This document shows positions 54,844 to 64,000 of a stretch of 64,000 nt of DNA, one piece after another. Origin of the DNA: Leptospira ellinghausenii (GTDB taxonomy: Bacteria > Spirochaetota > Leptospiria > Leptospirales > Leptospiraceae); NCBI RefSeq assembly GCF_003114815.1, contig NZ_BFAZ01000009.1:744001-808000 (forward strand), in the 5' to 3' direction. How positions within the stretch are numbered: position 1 is the first letter of the stretch; each line of letters begins with the position of its first letter. A program made the position numbers and the translations under genes. Under the pieces are notes generated by a model. That model searched no databases. It was not told the DNA's origin and worked only from the letters and a program-made list of their open reading frames with translations.

Positions 54844-56550
54844 TTAGTATTTGGTTTTGGTATAACTCAATTTTTTATTGAGGATGATTTCAACGGTTGT
54901 CACTTCCCCTGGTTTCACGACAATCTCAGAGTTTTCGAGTTTCATTTCTTCCATAAAACTAGCTCTGATTTCGTATTTCCCTGGTTTTAGATTGGTAAAC
55001 CAAAAGTATCCATCCTTGTCTGTTGTGACTTTAAAGATTTGGTTCGTAGACACAACTGTTGGCATGTAAATCGGGTGTTTTTCAATCGGGTTGTCCAAAG
55101 TTTTGAAGAATACTCTCCCTCGAATGGCACCAAATCCATCCATCGAACTCATTGCATCGACCGTGACCGTTTGTTTCGGAATCACCGCAGTGGCTGTTTT
55201 GTAGATGGGGTAATTATCAGCACGGATTTCAATTTGGTGAACACCTGCTGGAAGGTTGTCTATCTTCACATTGTAAATGTCACCAGGGATCAGAGTTCCG
55301 TTCTTTGTGATAGAACCCCAAATCTTTGATTTTTCCGTTGTCACTTGTGCATTGTATTCTTGGTCATCGACTAACACTTTAATGGCACGCACTTTGCCTT
55401 CTGGAGTGGAAGATCTAAGTTTGCCTTGTTTGTTCAGTAGGTCATAAGGTGACTTCGTTGCTGCTCCGCCATACGACTTGTCTTTGATGATGGATGTCCG
55501 GATGAGAATGTTCCCGGTAGAGACAGAAGGGGGTGCAGGAGGTTCCACTTCTGTGATCGGTGGGATGACTACAGTGGTTTCGTTCGCGGGCGTTGGTTCT
55601 GGCTCCGGTGTGACTGGAGTTGTGGTTTGGTTGTTGTTCGGTGTGGTTGTTTCCACAGGAGTGATGGGAACATTCACCACAACATTCGGTGGTTTTGGCG
55701 GAGGGGTTTGCGGTTTCGGAGCTCCTGAGAGAAAAATCCCAGCTGCATTTCCTGAAACTTGTGGGGTTTGTTCGTGGTTGAATTGACGAGCCATCTTCAC
55801 GGTTTCTTCTTTTGCGACAAAAAATGCTTCTAAGGCGGTGACCACACTGTCTTTGTTGAGGTCGGCCTTTTCGAGTGCATTTCCAAAATTGTAAGTGAAG
55901 ATACCATGGTTGATGGTTCCCCCTACTTCGATGGAAGTTTGGTCATCATCGGAAGAGGAAATGACGGCTTTGTCTTGGAAAAAATAATCTTCTGCATTTT
56001 GGCGGACAACCCCGTCATTGCCTTGGGCAATGGGAATTTCTGCGGCACCACGAGTGTTTTTTCCTTTTTTGGCAATCCCTCCCGAATAACAACAATCCAT
56101 CACAAGGACAGTTTTCGGGGATTTGATATCTGTTAAAAATTCATTGAGTTCTTCATCGGAAATATGCGGTCGATCGTAACAAATTAAATAGTTACGCATT
56201 CCATTTTTGGCTTTCGCATCTTTCATGTACATCCCATGTCCAGAGAAATACAAAAATACCGAATCTTCTTTCCCAGCTACTTTTCCGATTTGGGTGATTG
56301 CATTTTTGACATTATCCCGAGTTACCATGGAACCTAACAGGACTTTGATATCCTTGAAGTTTCCTTTTTTTTGGATTTTCTCTTTTAAAAAATTCGCATC
56401 GGCTTCACAGAGATTCAACTCAGGGATTTTAGCAGTGTTCCCTTTGTAGTTAGTTCCTATGAACAACGCATAACGGTTCTGCGCTAGTATCGGTGATCCG
56501 ATGAAATAGGCAGATAGAATACAAACAAATATGTTTCGAAACGAAAACAT
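54844..56550 (-). CDS. Exported caspase-family (C14) protease with C-terminal beta domains
   Basis: 568 residues from ATG 56550, which gives a signal peptide ending SPILAQ and has AGAGGA upstream; a longer reading from 56703 overlaps the previous gene and is rejected. The caspase p20-like domain (26-285) has His105 in YFSGHGMYM and Cys154 in VMDCCYSGG, so the catalytic dyad is complete. A Pro/Thr-rich linker (about 300-370) follows, then a PEGA-like and a carboxypeptidase-regulatory-like beta domain (GRVFFKTL near 477; GYFWFTNLKPGKYEIRASF). It probably acts in the periplasm or at the surface. Its terminator follows directly. Confidence 0.85.
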   Translation of the reverse strand: MFSFRNIFVCILSAYFIGSPILAQNRYALFIGTNYKGNTAKIPELNLCEADANFLKEKIQKKGNFKDIKVLLGSMVTRDNVKNAITQIGKVAGKEDSVFLYFSGHGMYMKDAKAKNGMRNYLICYDRPHISDEELNEFLTDIKSPKTVLVMDCCYSGGIAKKGKNTRGAAEIPIAQGNDGVVRQNAEDYFFQDKAVISSSDDDQTSIEVGGTINHGIFTYNFGNALEKADLNKDSVVTALEAFFVAKEETVKMARQFNHEQTPQVSGNAAGIFLSGAPKPQTPPPKPPNVVVNVPITPVETTTPNNNQTTTPVTPEPEPTPANETTVVIPPITEVEPPAPPSVSTGNILIRTSIIKDKSYGGAATKSPYDLLNKQGKLRSSTPEGKVRAIKVLVDDQEYNAQVTTEKSKIWGSITKNGTLIPGDIYNVKIDNLPAGVHQIEIRADNYPIYKTATAVIPKQTVTVDAMSSMDGFGAIRGRVFFKTLDNPIEKHPIYMPTVVSTNQIFKVTTDKDGYFWFTNLKPGKYEIRASFMEEMKLENSEIVVKPGEVTTVEIILNKKLSYTKTKY

Positions 56551-56621
56551 GATTGGGTTTCCTCTTATCCGAATGGAGTGCTTCATTCTCCAACACTCGA
56601 AATCGGAAATCAATTGGATTT

Positions 56622-57887
56622 TTATTTGGAAGATAAAAAACGAAAGACCTGTGGAAGAACAAATTGGCGGAATTCTTCGTTTACCCGTTTTTCTCCCCGG
56701 CAATCGTAATGGATATTATCTACAAAACGCTCTGCGGGGTAGGAAGATTCAGGAAAGAAAAAGAGTTTTGTAGTCGGATGTTTTTGGAAAAAAATGATTA
56801 ACTTGGAAAGAAGAGCCTTCGATTCAGGAGACTCTTGGCGTTCTTTGATCCACGGCAAATATACCATTCCAAATTGAATGCCTTTTTCTTGTGTGTAACG
56901 GATCAAATCTTCTAATACGACAAAATCTGGATTCGGATCAAATTGATTGTTTGGATTTTTTAATTCCGCATCCAATTCCTTTCGAATCATTTCTTTGGAA
57001 AAAAGTACTAACTCTGGTTTCAACCGATTGGAAATATTATATTTCCCAAAATGACGATTGATTTGGTCTTCGATGGTTAAATTGTCTTCGAGTTGGGAAG
57101 AGGATGGTTTGCATAAACCAGCTTCTATGTTTTCGCAGGATTCACAAAAAATGGATTTTTGTTTGTATTGTTTATCTACCTTCCAATTGGATACGCTAAG
57201 TGCATTTCGAATGGCACCGTGGAATCGGTAGGATTCGTATAAAAGTGGAGTGGCTTTAGATAATATAAACAGTCGTTCTACACCAGAATATTGTTCTGCT
57301 AATTCGACAAAGGTAAACTGGTGGAGGTATCTATGTCCGAAAAACTCCCAAAGGATTTGATTGGCATCTTCTTGTTTCCCACTATAACTAATCACATTGG
57401 ATTTTGTTTGTGGCCTAAAAAAGTTTTTTTCAATACCTTCGTTCCATCTCCGTTTCATAAAGTTTGAAATTGATTCATTTTCCTTTACAACCTTTGCATC
57501 AGGATCATACAAAGGAGGGCCATAACCTGTTGCATATAACTTTGGCGAGGCGGCAAACAAAACCATTTTTGGTTTTTTGTTTCCCTTTTTTAAGTATTTG
57601 TCCAAAAAGAATCGGTAATATTTTGGTCCCATCGCAGGCAAACTATGGTTGTAAACCGAATACTCTGTTTTATCGGCTTTTGCATATCCGGCAAGTGCCA
57701 TGGATCTGGAGTCACCTAACACGATGATATCGGCGTCACCTTTGCCAGATTCGACAAAGTTTTTCTTTAGGTTTACAAAAAAGATTTCTGGTTGTTCTAA
57801 ATAATGAATTCCCGTGACACGTACGGTGATTTCTAAAACCAAAAAGAATAAAAGAGTAAGACCTATGCCTAAAAATTTAGAACGCAA
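56622..57887 (-). CDS. DUF1574/SGNH-like membrane-anchored protein (partner of MBOAT)
   Basis: 421 residues. One N-terminal membrane helix (about 5-24) precedes a periplasmic domain with IIVLGDSRSMAL (block I with Ser60, near 55) and a late FVDNIHYDCRGEKRV (D-x-x-H, near 396), the Ser and Asp-His of SGNH-type esterases or acyltransferases. DUF1574 proteins with this layout are common in Leptospira and sit beside MBOAT genes, like AlgJ or DltD beside AlgI or DltB. It overlaps the MBOAT gene by 11 bases, so the two probably transfer an acyl group across the membrane together. Confidence 0.82.
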   Translation of the reverse strand: MRSKFLGIGLTLLFFLVLEITVRVTGIHYLEQPEIFFVNLKKNFVESGKGDADIIVLGDSRSMALAGYAKADKTEYSVYNHSLPAMGPKYYRFFLDKYLKKGNKKPKMVLFAASPKLYATGYGPPLYDPDAKVVKENESISNFMKRRWNEGIEKNFFRPQTKSNVISYSGKQEDANQILWEFFGHRYLHQFTFVELAEQYSGVERLFILSKATPLLYESYRFHGAIRNALSVSNWKVDKQYKQKSIFCESCENIEAGLCKPSSSQLEDNLTIEDQINRHFGKYNISNRLKPELVLFSKEMIRKELDAELKNPNNQFDPNPDFVVLEDLIRYTQEKGIQFGMVYLPWIKERQESPESKALLSKLIIFFQKHPTTKLFFFPESSYPAERFVDNIHYDCRGEKRVNEEFRQFVLPQVFRFLSSK

Positions 57888-59433
57888 AGTAAATTACCTC
57901 TTTTCCGAATACTCCTCTTGTGAGGATGAGAAATGCCATAAATGATAATACAAACGCTTGGATGAGTGGATGAGTTAAAAAAATCCAATACCTTTCTTTT
58001 TTGAAATAAGTGATGCCATCTAAGATGAGCAGTGGAAGGAAAATTTTGAAGTATTCTTCCCAAAGTCCAAACATATTTTTCACATTATTATTAGGAGAAA
58101 GATCCCAAGTCCATACACTTAAGAATTTTTGAAGGTAAACAAACATCATATTCGCATCATACGATCGAAATGCCACAGCACTAAACGCAACAAGTGAGAA
58201 TACCAACACACGACTAAATGTTCCCGTGAGGATTTGTGACAGTTTTGAAGAAAGGGAATTGGTGGTTTCTGGAATTTTGTCTCCCAAATCTTCTTTCTTT
58301 TTTGCAAAACCCACAAGGTAAATCATAGTATAAACACCTTGTAAACAACCCCAAGTGATGAATGTCCAATTGGCTCCATGCCAAAGCCCAGACAAAAAGA
58401 AGATGATACATAAATTTCGGTATTGGGCAAATTTTCCGTACTTACTACCACCGAGTGAAATATAAATATAATCACGAAACCACCGATTCAGTGTTACATG
58501 CCAACGATTCCAAAACTCTGTAGGTGTTTTAGAAAATTCAGGAGTTTCGAAATTCACCGTGAGAGTCACACCGAGTAATCTTGAGATTCCAAGAGCTATA
58601 AAGGAATATCCAGCAAAGTCACAATAAATTTGAGTTAAAAATAAAAAACCACCAGCAAACACTTGTGAGCCGTCCATAGACTGGATGATTGCTGGATTTT
58701 GTGTATAAAACGATTTTGATGCAAAAAATACCTGATCCACATATGTCGCCAAATTATCAGCTACATATACTTTCATAAAGTAACCAAGCAAGATATCGTA
58801 CAAACCTTTTTGTACACCATCCATAGTAGGAAACTTAGATGCTTTGAGTTGGGGCAGTAAGTCTTGTGCCCTTTCAATAGGACCTGCCACGAGTTGTGGG
58901 AAAAAATTCACAAACAAGGCAAAATCAAAAAAATCTTTTTCTGCTTTGATTTGTTGTCTATACACATCAATCGTATACGACATCGTTTGGAAGGTGTAAA
59001 AACTAATCCCCACGGGAAGCACAATGTTTTTGAGTAAGTATGTACTCGAGTCTGTGGCAACACTCCCGCCAAGCCAAATGGCTATTTGGTTCCAAGAATC
59101 AACAAGATTCACTGCAAAAAAATCATAGTACTTCATGGTAAAAAGAAGGCCCAGATTGGCAAATATCGAAACTGCTAAGTAGATCCTCCGAAACATTTGG
59201 TTTTGGGAGGATTCGATGGACCTTGCTGCCACATAATCAATGATGGTGCTGAGTAAAATGAGGGTGAGAAAAAACCATTCCCACCATCCGTAAAAAAAAT
59301 AAGAGGCAAAGAGTAACCAAAGGTTTTGTGCACGGTATGCCCATTTCTGTTTTTTGGCAAACCAACCAAAACATAAAAAGACCGAATACACGATGAGAAA
59401 GAATAATAAAAAGACAAAAGTGTTAAAAAGCAT
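57877..59433 (-). CDS. MBOAT-family O-acyltransferase (AlgI/DltB-like)
   Basis: 518 residues with about 11 membrane helices. The catalytic histidine lies in [15 protein letters not shown] (near 351), and [25 protein letters not shown] (cut here as [16 protein letters not shown] and IYISLGGS, near 315-335) is the typical MBOAT core. It moves acyl groups, often acetyl, from the cytoplasm to a periplasmic acceptor such as a polysaccharide. The acceptor is unknown. It is the first gene of the pair with the DUF1574 protein, and the start ATG is well placed at the end of the divergent recQ region. Confidence 0.92.
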   Translation of the reverse strand: MLFNTFVFLLFFLIVYSVFLCFGWFAKKQKWAYRAQNLWLLFASYFFYGWWEWFFLTLILLSTIIDYVAARSIESSQNQMFRRIYLAVSIFANLGLLFTMKYYDFFAVNLVDSWNQIAIWLGGSVATDSSTYLLKNIVLPVGISFYTFQTMSYTIDVYRQQIKAEKDFFDFALFVNFFPQLVAGPIERAQDLLPQLKASKFPTMDGVQKGLYDILLGYFMKVYVADNLATYVDQVFFASKSFYTQNPAIIQSMDGSQVFAGGFLFLTQIYCDFAGYSFIALGISRLLGVTLTVNFETPEFSKTPTEFWNRWHVTLNRWFRDYIYISLGGSKYGKFAQYRNLCIIFFLSGLWHGANWTFITWGCLQGVYTMIYLVGFAKKKEDLGDKIPETTNSLSSKLSQILTGTFSRVLVFSLVAFSAVAFRSYDANMMFVYLQKFLSVWTWDLSPNNNVKNMFGLWEEYFKIFLPLLILDGITYFKKERYWIFLTHPLIQAFVLSFMAFLILTRGVFGKEVIYFAF

Positions 59434-59546
59434 CGGTCTTCGTTACAATTTCAAGGTTAGCCGTTTCTGTAAAATTCAAAAATGAGGCAAAAAGGGAGAA
59501 TCTTATCGTTGACCCGTTCCTATTTCCCAAAAATCTAAGAGTTACT

Positions 59547-61400
59547 TTGGATCTATTTTCGGAACTCAAAACCAAATTCGGTTTTTCAGAATTTCGCCCA
59601 GGCCAAAGGGAAGCCATTCAATCGGTTTTAGAAGGTCAGGACACACTTGCCATTTTACCGACTGGTGCTGGAAAGTCCCTTATTTACCAATTACCTGCTG
59701 CGATCCAAAAAGACAAACTAACACTTGTCATATCCCCACTCATCGCCCTGATGAAAGACCAAATGGAAAGTTTACTTTCAAAAGGAATTCCAGCTGCCTT
59801 TTGTAATTCCACCCAAGACGAAGTAGAACAAATGACCATTCTTGCAAAAGCAGTCAGAGGGGAACTTCGTGTTTTACTCGTATCCCCCGAACGAGCACTC
59901 TCTAATGGGTTTTTACGAATTTTTCGTGAAATGAAATTATTCTCTTTGGTAGTGGATGAAGCACATTGTGTTTCCCAGTGGGGCCATGACTTTCGACCCG
60001 AATACCGCCAAATTCATGTTTTACGAGAAAGGCATCCCAATCCCAATTTCCCCATTTTAGCTCTCACGGCAACAGCAACAGAAAAAGTACAAACAGATGT
60101 CCAATCCTCTCTTGGAATGCGTTCACCTAACGTTGTTTTATCTACCTTTTTTCGCCCCAATCTAAAATTCAGTGTGGAATACCCAAACCAAGAACGGGAC
60201 AAAGCAGACCGACTGATGGAACTACTCGAACCTTGGAAAGATGGAAGGAAATTCCCTGGTCGTGCCATTGTGTACTGTGCAACTCGTAAAAAAACAGACG
60301 AAGTGTATGATTTATTAAAAGACTTTGGATTCTCGGTTGGAAAGTACCATGCAGGTCGAACTGATGGGATTCGAGAACGAACACATAATGCCTATACTTC
60401 AGGAAAAGTTCCTATCTTAGTTGCCACCAATGCATTTGGGATGGGCATGGACCAACCTGACGTACGTTTGGTGATCCACTACCAAGTACCTGCCTCGCTC
60501 GAAGCCTATTACCAAGAAGCAGGTCGTGCTGGCCGAGACAATTTACCATCTGAATGTGTTTTGTTTTACAAAGCAGGCGATGTAGCCACCCAATTGTTTA
60601 TGTTGTCAAAGGAGACAAACTTCAAAGGCGGTGACACCTTACTCAAATACATCAAAGAATATGCAAACAATGAAATTTGTAGGCAAGTCCAACTTTGTTC
60701 CTATTTTGGAGAAACAATTTCTCCTTGTGGAAAGTGTGACATCTGTACTGAAACAGGTGTTAGCATCAATCGGAGTAAATTTTTAGAATCTGAAAAAGTT
60801 AAAATTCAGAAAAAAAATGAAAAAAGAGAACATCCACTCTCAGAATGGGAAGAAGAAACCATTCAAAATTTTTTGAAGGAACACCCAGCAGTTTTTGGAA
60901 AAAACATCATTGCGAAAACTTTAGTGGGGAAACGAACTAAGGATGTATTACGTTATCGAATGGAACGAAATCCATTCCATGGTAAATTGGAAGGAATTCC
61001 CGAAGAAGCAGTTGTCGCAAAATTAGAAACTTGGGTAGAAGAAAAAAAAGTTTTGGTAGCTGGCGCTAAATACCCTAAATTATACCTTCCGAATTTTTCC
61101 AAAACAAAAGCCAAACAATCATCATCTAACTCTAATGAGACGAAAGGTACTCTGGCCAAACTAAAAAAACCTCCTACACTAAATTCGCAAATTTTACGAG
61201 AACTGATGAATTACCGTGATCGCAAAGCAAGGCAACTCAAATGGAAAAAGTTTATGGTCTTTCAAAATCCTGTACTCAAACGGATTGCAGAAAGAAAACC
61301 AAAAAACCTTTCAGAACTGGAAGCCACAAAAGGTGTTGGGCCTGCTAAAGTAGAACGATTTGGATCTGATATCATCGAAATATTATCCAAATGGGACTAA
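59547..61400 (+). CDS. recQ: RecQ-family ATP-dependent DNA helicase
   Basis: 617 residues. Walker A is LPTGAGKS (38-45), the RecQ signature is [17 protein letters not shown] (near 137), and motif VI is [10 protein letters not shown] (near 325). The zinc-binding region follows with [10 protein letters not shown] and CGKCDIC (near 380-405), then a winged-helix region and an HRDC-like C-terminus ([19 protein letters not shown]). It unwinds recombination intermediates and forks. The start is a TTG with AAGAG 6 bases upstream. Length is normal for bacterial RecQ. Confidence 0.93.
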   Translation: MDLFSELKTKFGFSEFRPGQREAIQSVLEGQDTLAILPTGAGKSLIYQLPAAIQKDKLTLVISPLIALMKDQMESLLSKGIPAAFCNSTQDEVEQMTILAKAVRGELRVLLVSPERALSNGFLRIFREMKLFSLVVDEAHCVSQWGHDFRPEYRQIHVLRERHPNPNFPILALTATATEKVQTDVQSSLGMRSPNVVLSTFFRPNLKFSVEYPNQERDKADRLMELLEPWKDGRKFPGRAIVYCATRKKTDEVYDLLKDFGFSVGKYHAGRTDGIRERTHNAYTSGKVPILVATNAFGMGMDQPDVRLVIHYQVPASLEAYYQEAGRAGRDNLPSECVLFYKAGDVATQLFMLSKETNFKGGDTLLKYIKEYANNEICRQVQLCSYFGETISPCGKCDICTETGVSINRSKFLESEKVKIQKKNEKREHPLSEWEEETIQNFLKEHPAVFGKNIIAKTLVGKRTKDVLRYRMERNPFHGKLEGIPEEAVVAKLETWVEEKKVLVAGAKYPKLYLPNFSKTKAKQSSSNSNETKGTLAKLKKPPTLNSQILRELMNYRDRKARQLKWKKFMVFQNPVLKRIAERKPKNLSELEATKGVGPAKVERFGSDIIEILSKWD

Positions 61401-61523
61401 TCTAATTTATATCCCATCTACCAATCAACAATTGTCGATTTGAGATTTTCTTCTATGAAAGGGGATGTAAATTCCCTTGAAACTTTCCTTCACTATAAGA
61501 ATCTGCTGAATCAAAGGGTCATT

Positions 61524-62768
61524 ATGGAAAAAATCGCAGGAAAAATCGTTACTCATGAGAAAGAATTTTTAGGTACAATTGAATTTGATGAGTCTACTGG
61601 ACTCGTTACACAAGTGAAGGAAGGTATCGATCCTAGTGCACGAGTCTTTTCTGATGATTGTGTGATTTTTCCTGGTTTTGGTGACATCCACATCCACGCA
61701 AGAGAAGACGTCAGCGGAAAACATACGTACAAAGAAGATTTTTTATCAGCAAGTGCTGCTGCCATTAATGGTGGAGTGATCCATGTGGCTGATATGCCAA
61801 ACAATCCTGTACCACCCATTGATGATGAATCTTACTCCGCCAAACAAGCGCTCACCAAAAGAGCACCCATCCATATTACCTTATATGCAGGGATTGGTCC
61901 ACATACAAAACCACTCACGAAGAAAGTACCTTATAAAGTGTTTATGGGACCTTCCATTGGCGAACTCTTTTTCCATGACAACCCATCACTTGAAGAAGTG
62001 ATCAAACATTACCATGGCCAAGATGTAAGTTTTCATTGTGAAGACCCAGAAATCTTAATTGCAAACAAAGACCAACCAACACACGAACAAAGACGTCCCA
62101 ATGAAGCGGAAACAGTTGCCACTGATTTTGCACTCTATCTCATCGAAAAATACAACCTAAAAGGAAAACTTTGCCATTACTCGACAAAAGATGGTCTTTC
62201 TAAGATTGTTGCAGCGAAAAAACGAGGAGTAAAAGTCACATGCGAAGTGACCCCAACTCATTTGATGTTTGATACTGAAATGTTAACAGAGACCAATCAC
62301 AAATGGTTCCAAATGAACCCTCCTCTTCGAGGCCGTGAAGATAGAGAAGCGATGGTGAAAGGGATTCTCGATGGGCATATTGATTATTTAGCTACCGATC
62401 ATGCGCCACACTCCATCGAAGAAAAACAAAAAGGAACAAGTGGAATCTCTCAATTGGATACATATGGACTTTTTGTCACATATATGATATTGAAATTAAA
62501 CATTCCGATGACTTTAATAGCAAAAATCTGTTCCAAAAATCCCGGGGAGTTTGTGGCTCCTTATTTACCAAAACAATTTGGAAAGGGCGTCGGGATAATT
62601 AACGAAGGTTATGCGGCGAATTTTTCTATCTTAAATTTAAAAAAACCAGTTGAATTTAAAAAATCGATGATTAAAAGTAAGTCTGGATGGTCACCATTTG
62701 AAGGATTCCAATTTCCTGGATCCATCGAAGCGGTTTATTATTTAGGCAAAGAAATACATGCGAAATGA
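61524..62768 (+). CDS. Dihydroorotase (amidohydrolase family)
   Basis: 414 residues from ATG 61524, chosen because AAAGGG lies 5 bases upstream; a longer reading from 61440 lacks such a site. Metal ligands are His56 and His58 in GFGDIHIHARED, followed by DMPNNPVPP (near 90), a late-barrel HCEDPE, and the catalytic DHAPHS (near 292). It closes carbamoyl aspartate to dihydroorotate in pyrimidine synthesis. The family also contains allantoinase and hydantoinase-like enzymes, so the substrate is likely but not certain. The next gene starts inside its last codons (10-base overlap). Confidence 0.85.
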   Translation: MEKIAGKIVTHEKEFLGTIEFDESTGLVTQVKEGIDPSARVFSDDCVIFPGFGDIHIHAREDVSGKHTYKEDFLSASAAAINGGVIHVADMPNNPVPPIDDESYSAKQALTKRAPIHITLYAGIGPHTKPLTKKVPYKVFMGPSIGELFFHDNPSLEEVIKHYHGQDVSFHCEDPEILIANKDQPTHEQRRPNEAETVATDFALYLIEKYNLKGKLCHYSTKDGLSKIVAAKKRGVKVTCEVTPTHLMFDTEMLTETNHKWFQMNPPLRGREDREAMVKGILDGHIDYLATDHAPHSIEEKQKGTSGISQLDTYGLFVTYMILKLNIPMTLIAKICSKNPGEFVAPYLPKQFGKGVGIINEGYAANFSILNLKKPVEFKKSMIKSKSGWSPFEGFQFPGSIEAVYYLGKEIHAK

Positions 62769-64000
62769 GCCTTTAGGCAGTAAAATTCTCTCTGGTCTCA
62801 CTGTTAAATCCTTACTGACCGAATATCCCAATAGTTTCCAGGTATTAGATTGGGAAGGTAATTTTGTCTCCGTTACAGATCGGTTTGCCCGATTTTTAGA
62901 ATTTGAACCTAAAGAAATTGTTGGAAAATCAATCCTCCACTTCACTCAAGAAGACGACAAAGAAAATACAGAGAATACTTTCGAAAGTTTGGGTAAAAAT
63001 CCGAATATAGTAAATTTCGAAAATCGCCTTGTTACCAAATCAAAAGAAGAAGTTTGGATCATTTGGTTACTCATCCCGTTACGAGAGTCCAAAATCATTT
63101 TGGGTTTTGATCGTGATGTCACCATCCAAAAAGATATCTCCTTTGAATTTTTACTCCAACAACAAAAGTATAAGTCTATCTTTGACAACTTACCGATGGG
63201 CATCGCCATCACAGATGAAAAAGGTAAAATTGTTGAAACTAATAAAACAGCTAGAACCTATTTTGACATCCAAGATGGGGAACTTCTCAATCGTACGCTC
63301 AACATTCGAAAGTACACTCTCATCCAACCAAACGGTACAAAAATTTACCCAAGAAAATCAAGTTTGATGCGAGCATTACGGCACAAAGAAGTGATTCGTA
63401 ATTTAGAAATCGGGATGATCAAAGAAGATAAAATCACTTGGTTTGATATTTTAGCAACACCGATCCCCATTGAAAACTTTGGCCTTGCAGTAGCATTTCT
63501 TGACATCACACAACGTAGGCATGCGGAAGAAAAAATTGCCTATATGGCTTTTTTTGACCAACTCACAAACCTTCCCAATCGTAACTCTCTCATTGATAAA
63601 CTATTTCCAATTTTCGAAGAAGCAAGACGGCATGGGAATTTGGTTGGAATCCTTGCGATTGATTTGGATAATTTTAAAATCTTCAATGATTCCCGAGGGC
63701 ATGACTTTGGGGACAAAATCATCAAACTTGTCGCCTACCGTATTCGTGAAAGTATTCGTGTGTATGATCTCATCAGTAGACAAGGTGGTGATGAGTTTAC
63801 GGTTGTATTACCTGACTTATCAAACGAACGTGACGCGGCCGTGATTTCAGAAGCCATTTTGGATGCAATGACACATCCTTTTGTGATTGATGGGGAAAGG
63901 ATTTTTGTTAATATTTCGATTGGGATCGCCTTATACCCAACAGACGGAAAAGATTCGAATACACTTCTTAAAAATGCTGACAGTGCATTAAACTTGGCAA
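62759..64000 (+). CDS. PAS-PAS-GGDEF diguanylate cyclase, cut by window end
   Basis: The visible 414 residues start at ATG 62759 inside the end of the dihydroorotase gene. Two PAS-like sensor domains occupy about 15-130 and 140-255 (DNLPMGIAITDEKGKIVETN in the second), then a GGDEF domain begins with AYMAFFDQLTNLPNR (near 260). The active-site loop is intact, RQGGDEFTVV (near 340), so it should make cyclic di-GMP from GTP. No membrane helix or signal peptide is seen, so it is cytoplasmic. The end of the GGDEF domain, and any EAL domain after it, lie beyond the window. Confidence 0.9.

Noticed and set aside
55478..55786. A Gly/Val-rich open frame on the plus strand inside the caspase gene
   Set aside because: It is the reverse complement of the Pro/Thr-rich linker codons; the composition is explained by that.
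56551..56703. N-terminal extension of the caspase protein from 56703
   Set aside because: It would overlap the DUF1574 gene end by about 80 bases and hide the clean signal peptide that begins at 56550.
1..64000. CRISPR arrays, tRNA or rRNA genes, insertion sequences, prophage genes, known defence cassettes
   Set aside because: No repeat-spacer pattern, cloverleaf-like sequence, transposase, integrase or phage gene was seen on either strand.

Overview
The window looks like chromosomal DNA from a spirochaete of the genus Leptospira, probably a free-living (saprophytic-type) member. This rests on family content and style, not on a database match: low GC, many lipoproteins with spirochaete-like lipoboxes (LFQC, LVGC, FMNC), an MBOAT acyltransferase paired with a DUF1574 protein, an arsenosugar ArsS radical SAM gene next to a small peroxidase-like partner, an LpxA gene, SpoIIE phosphatases with TPRs, and frequent non-ATG starts. 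There are no rRNA, tRNA, CRISPR, insertion sequence or phage genes. Gene density is very high; the only gene-free stretch above 300 bases is 54466-54843, which holds two tandem palindromes and a terminator.

Layout. 1-5452 (+): end of a chromate transporter, DinB-like protein, small membrane protein, GNAT acetyltransferase, PaiB-like flavin protein, FAD dehydrogenase and two lipoproteins. 5449-16820 (-): thiolase, then a complete and unusual secretion operon: nucleotidyltransferase-like/methyltransferase fusion, ABC exporter with tandem cyclic-nucleotide-binding domains, HlyD adaptor, a second such ABC exporter, and a TolC-like channel. 16910-20547: glycosyltransferase-like gene, HPt protein, lpxA and galE. 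20542-25510 (-): D,D-peptidase lipoprotein, recG, zinc-ribbon membrane protein, metallophosphoesterase and an unknown protein. 25567-34092: gpsA (+), then on the minus strand MAPEG protein, hydrolase, map, arsS, its peroxidase-like partner, lipoprotein, enoyl-CoA hydratase, acyl-CoA synthetase and a 70-residue unknown protein.

34259-36242 (+): a small unknown protein and a membrane-anchored MutS-like ATPase. 36298-45487 (-): AsmA-like protein, a Yej/Opp-type peptide importer (two ATPases, two permeases, no binding protein), a CrtC/AttH-like exported protein and a SpoIIE phosphatase that seems to start at CTG. 45574-50798: small anchored protein, ispF, nadA, and lipoproteins including LpoB-like and COG3014-like ones. 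50815-53987 (-): ftsZ, ftsA, ftsQ. 54100-59433 (-): a small exported helical protein, an exported caspase-family protease, a DUF1574 SGNH-like protein and an MBOAT acyltransferase. 59547-64000 (+): RecQ helicase, dihydroorotase and the start of a PAS-PAS-GGDEF diguanylate cyclase cut by the window end.

The best candidate for an undescribed system is the operon at 5449-15632. It carries all three layers of a type I secretion machine. Both of its ABC exporters are predicted at exactly 1021 residues. Each joins two cyclic-nucleotide-binding domains to a C39-like domain that has lost its catalytic cysteine, and the operon is headed by a two-domain enzyme that might modify the cargo. No substrate gene is visible. 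Other unusual items are the membrane MutS, the CTG-start phosphatase, the exported caspase, the tandem palindromes at 54612-54646, and several promoters placed so close to start codons that the mRNAs may be leaderless.
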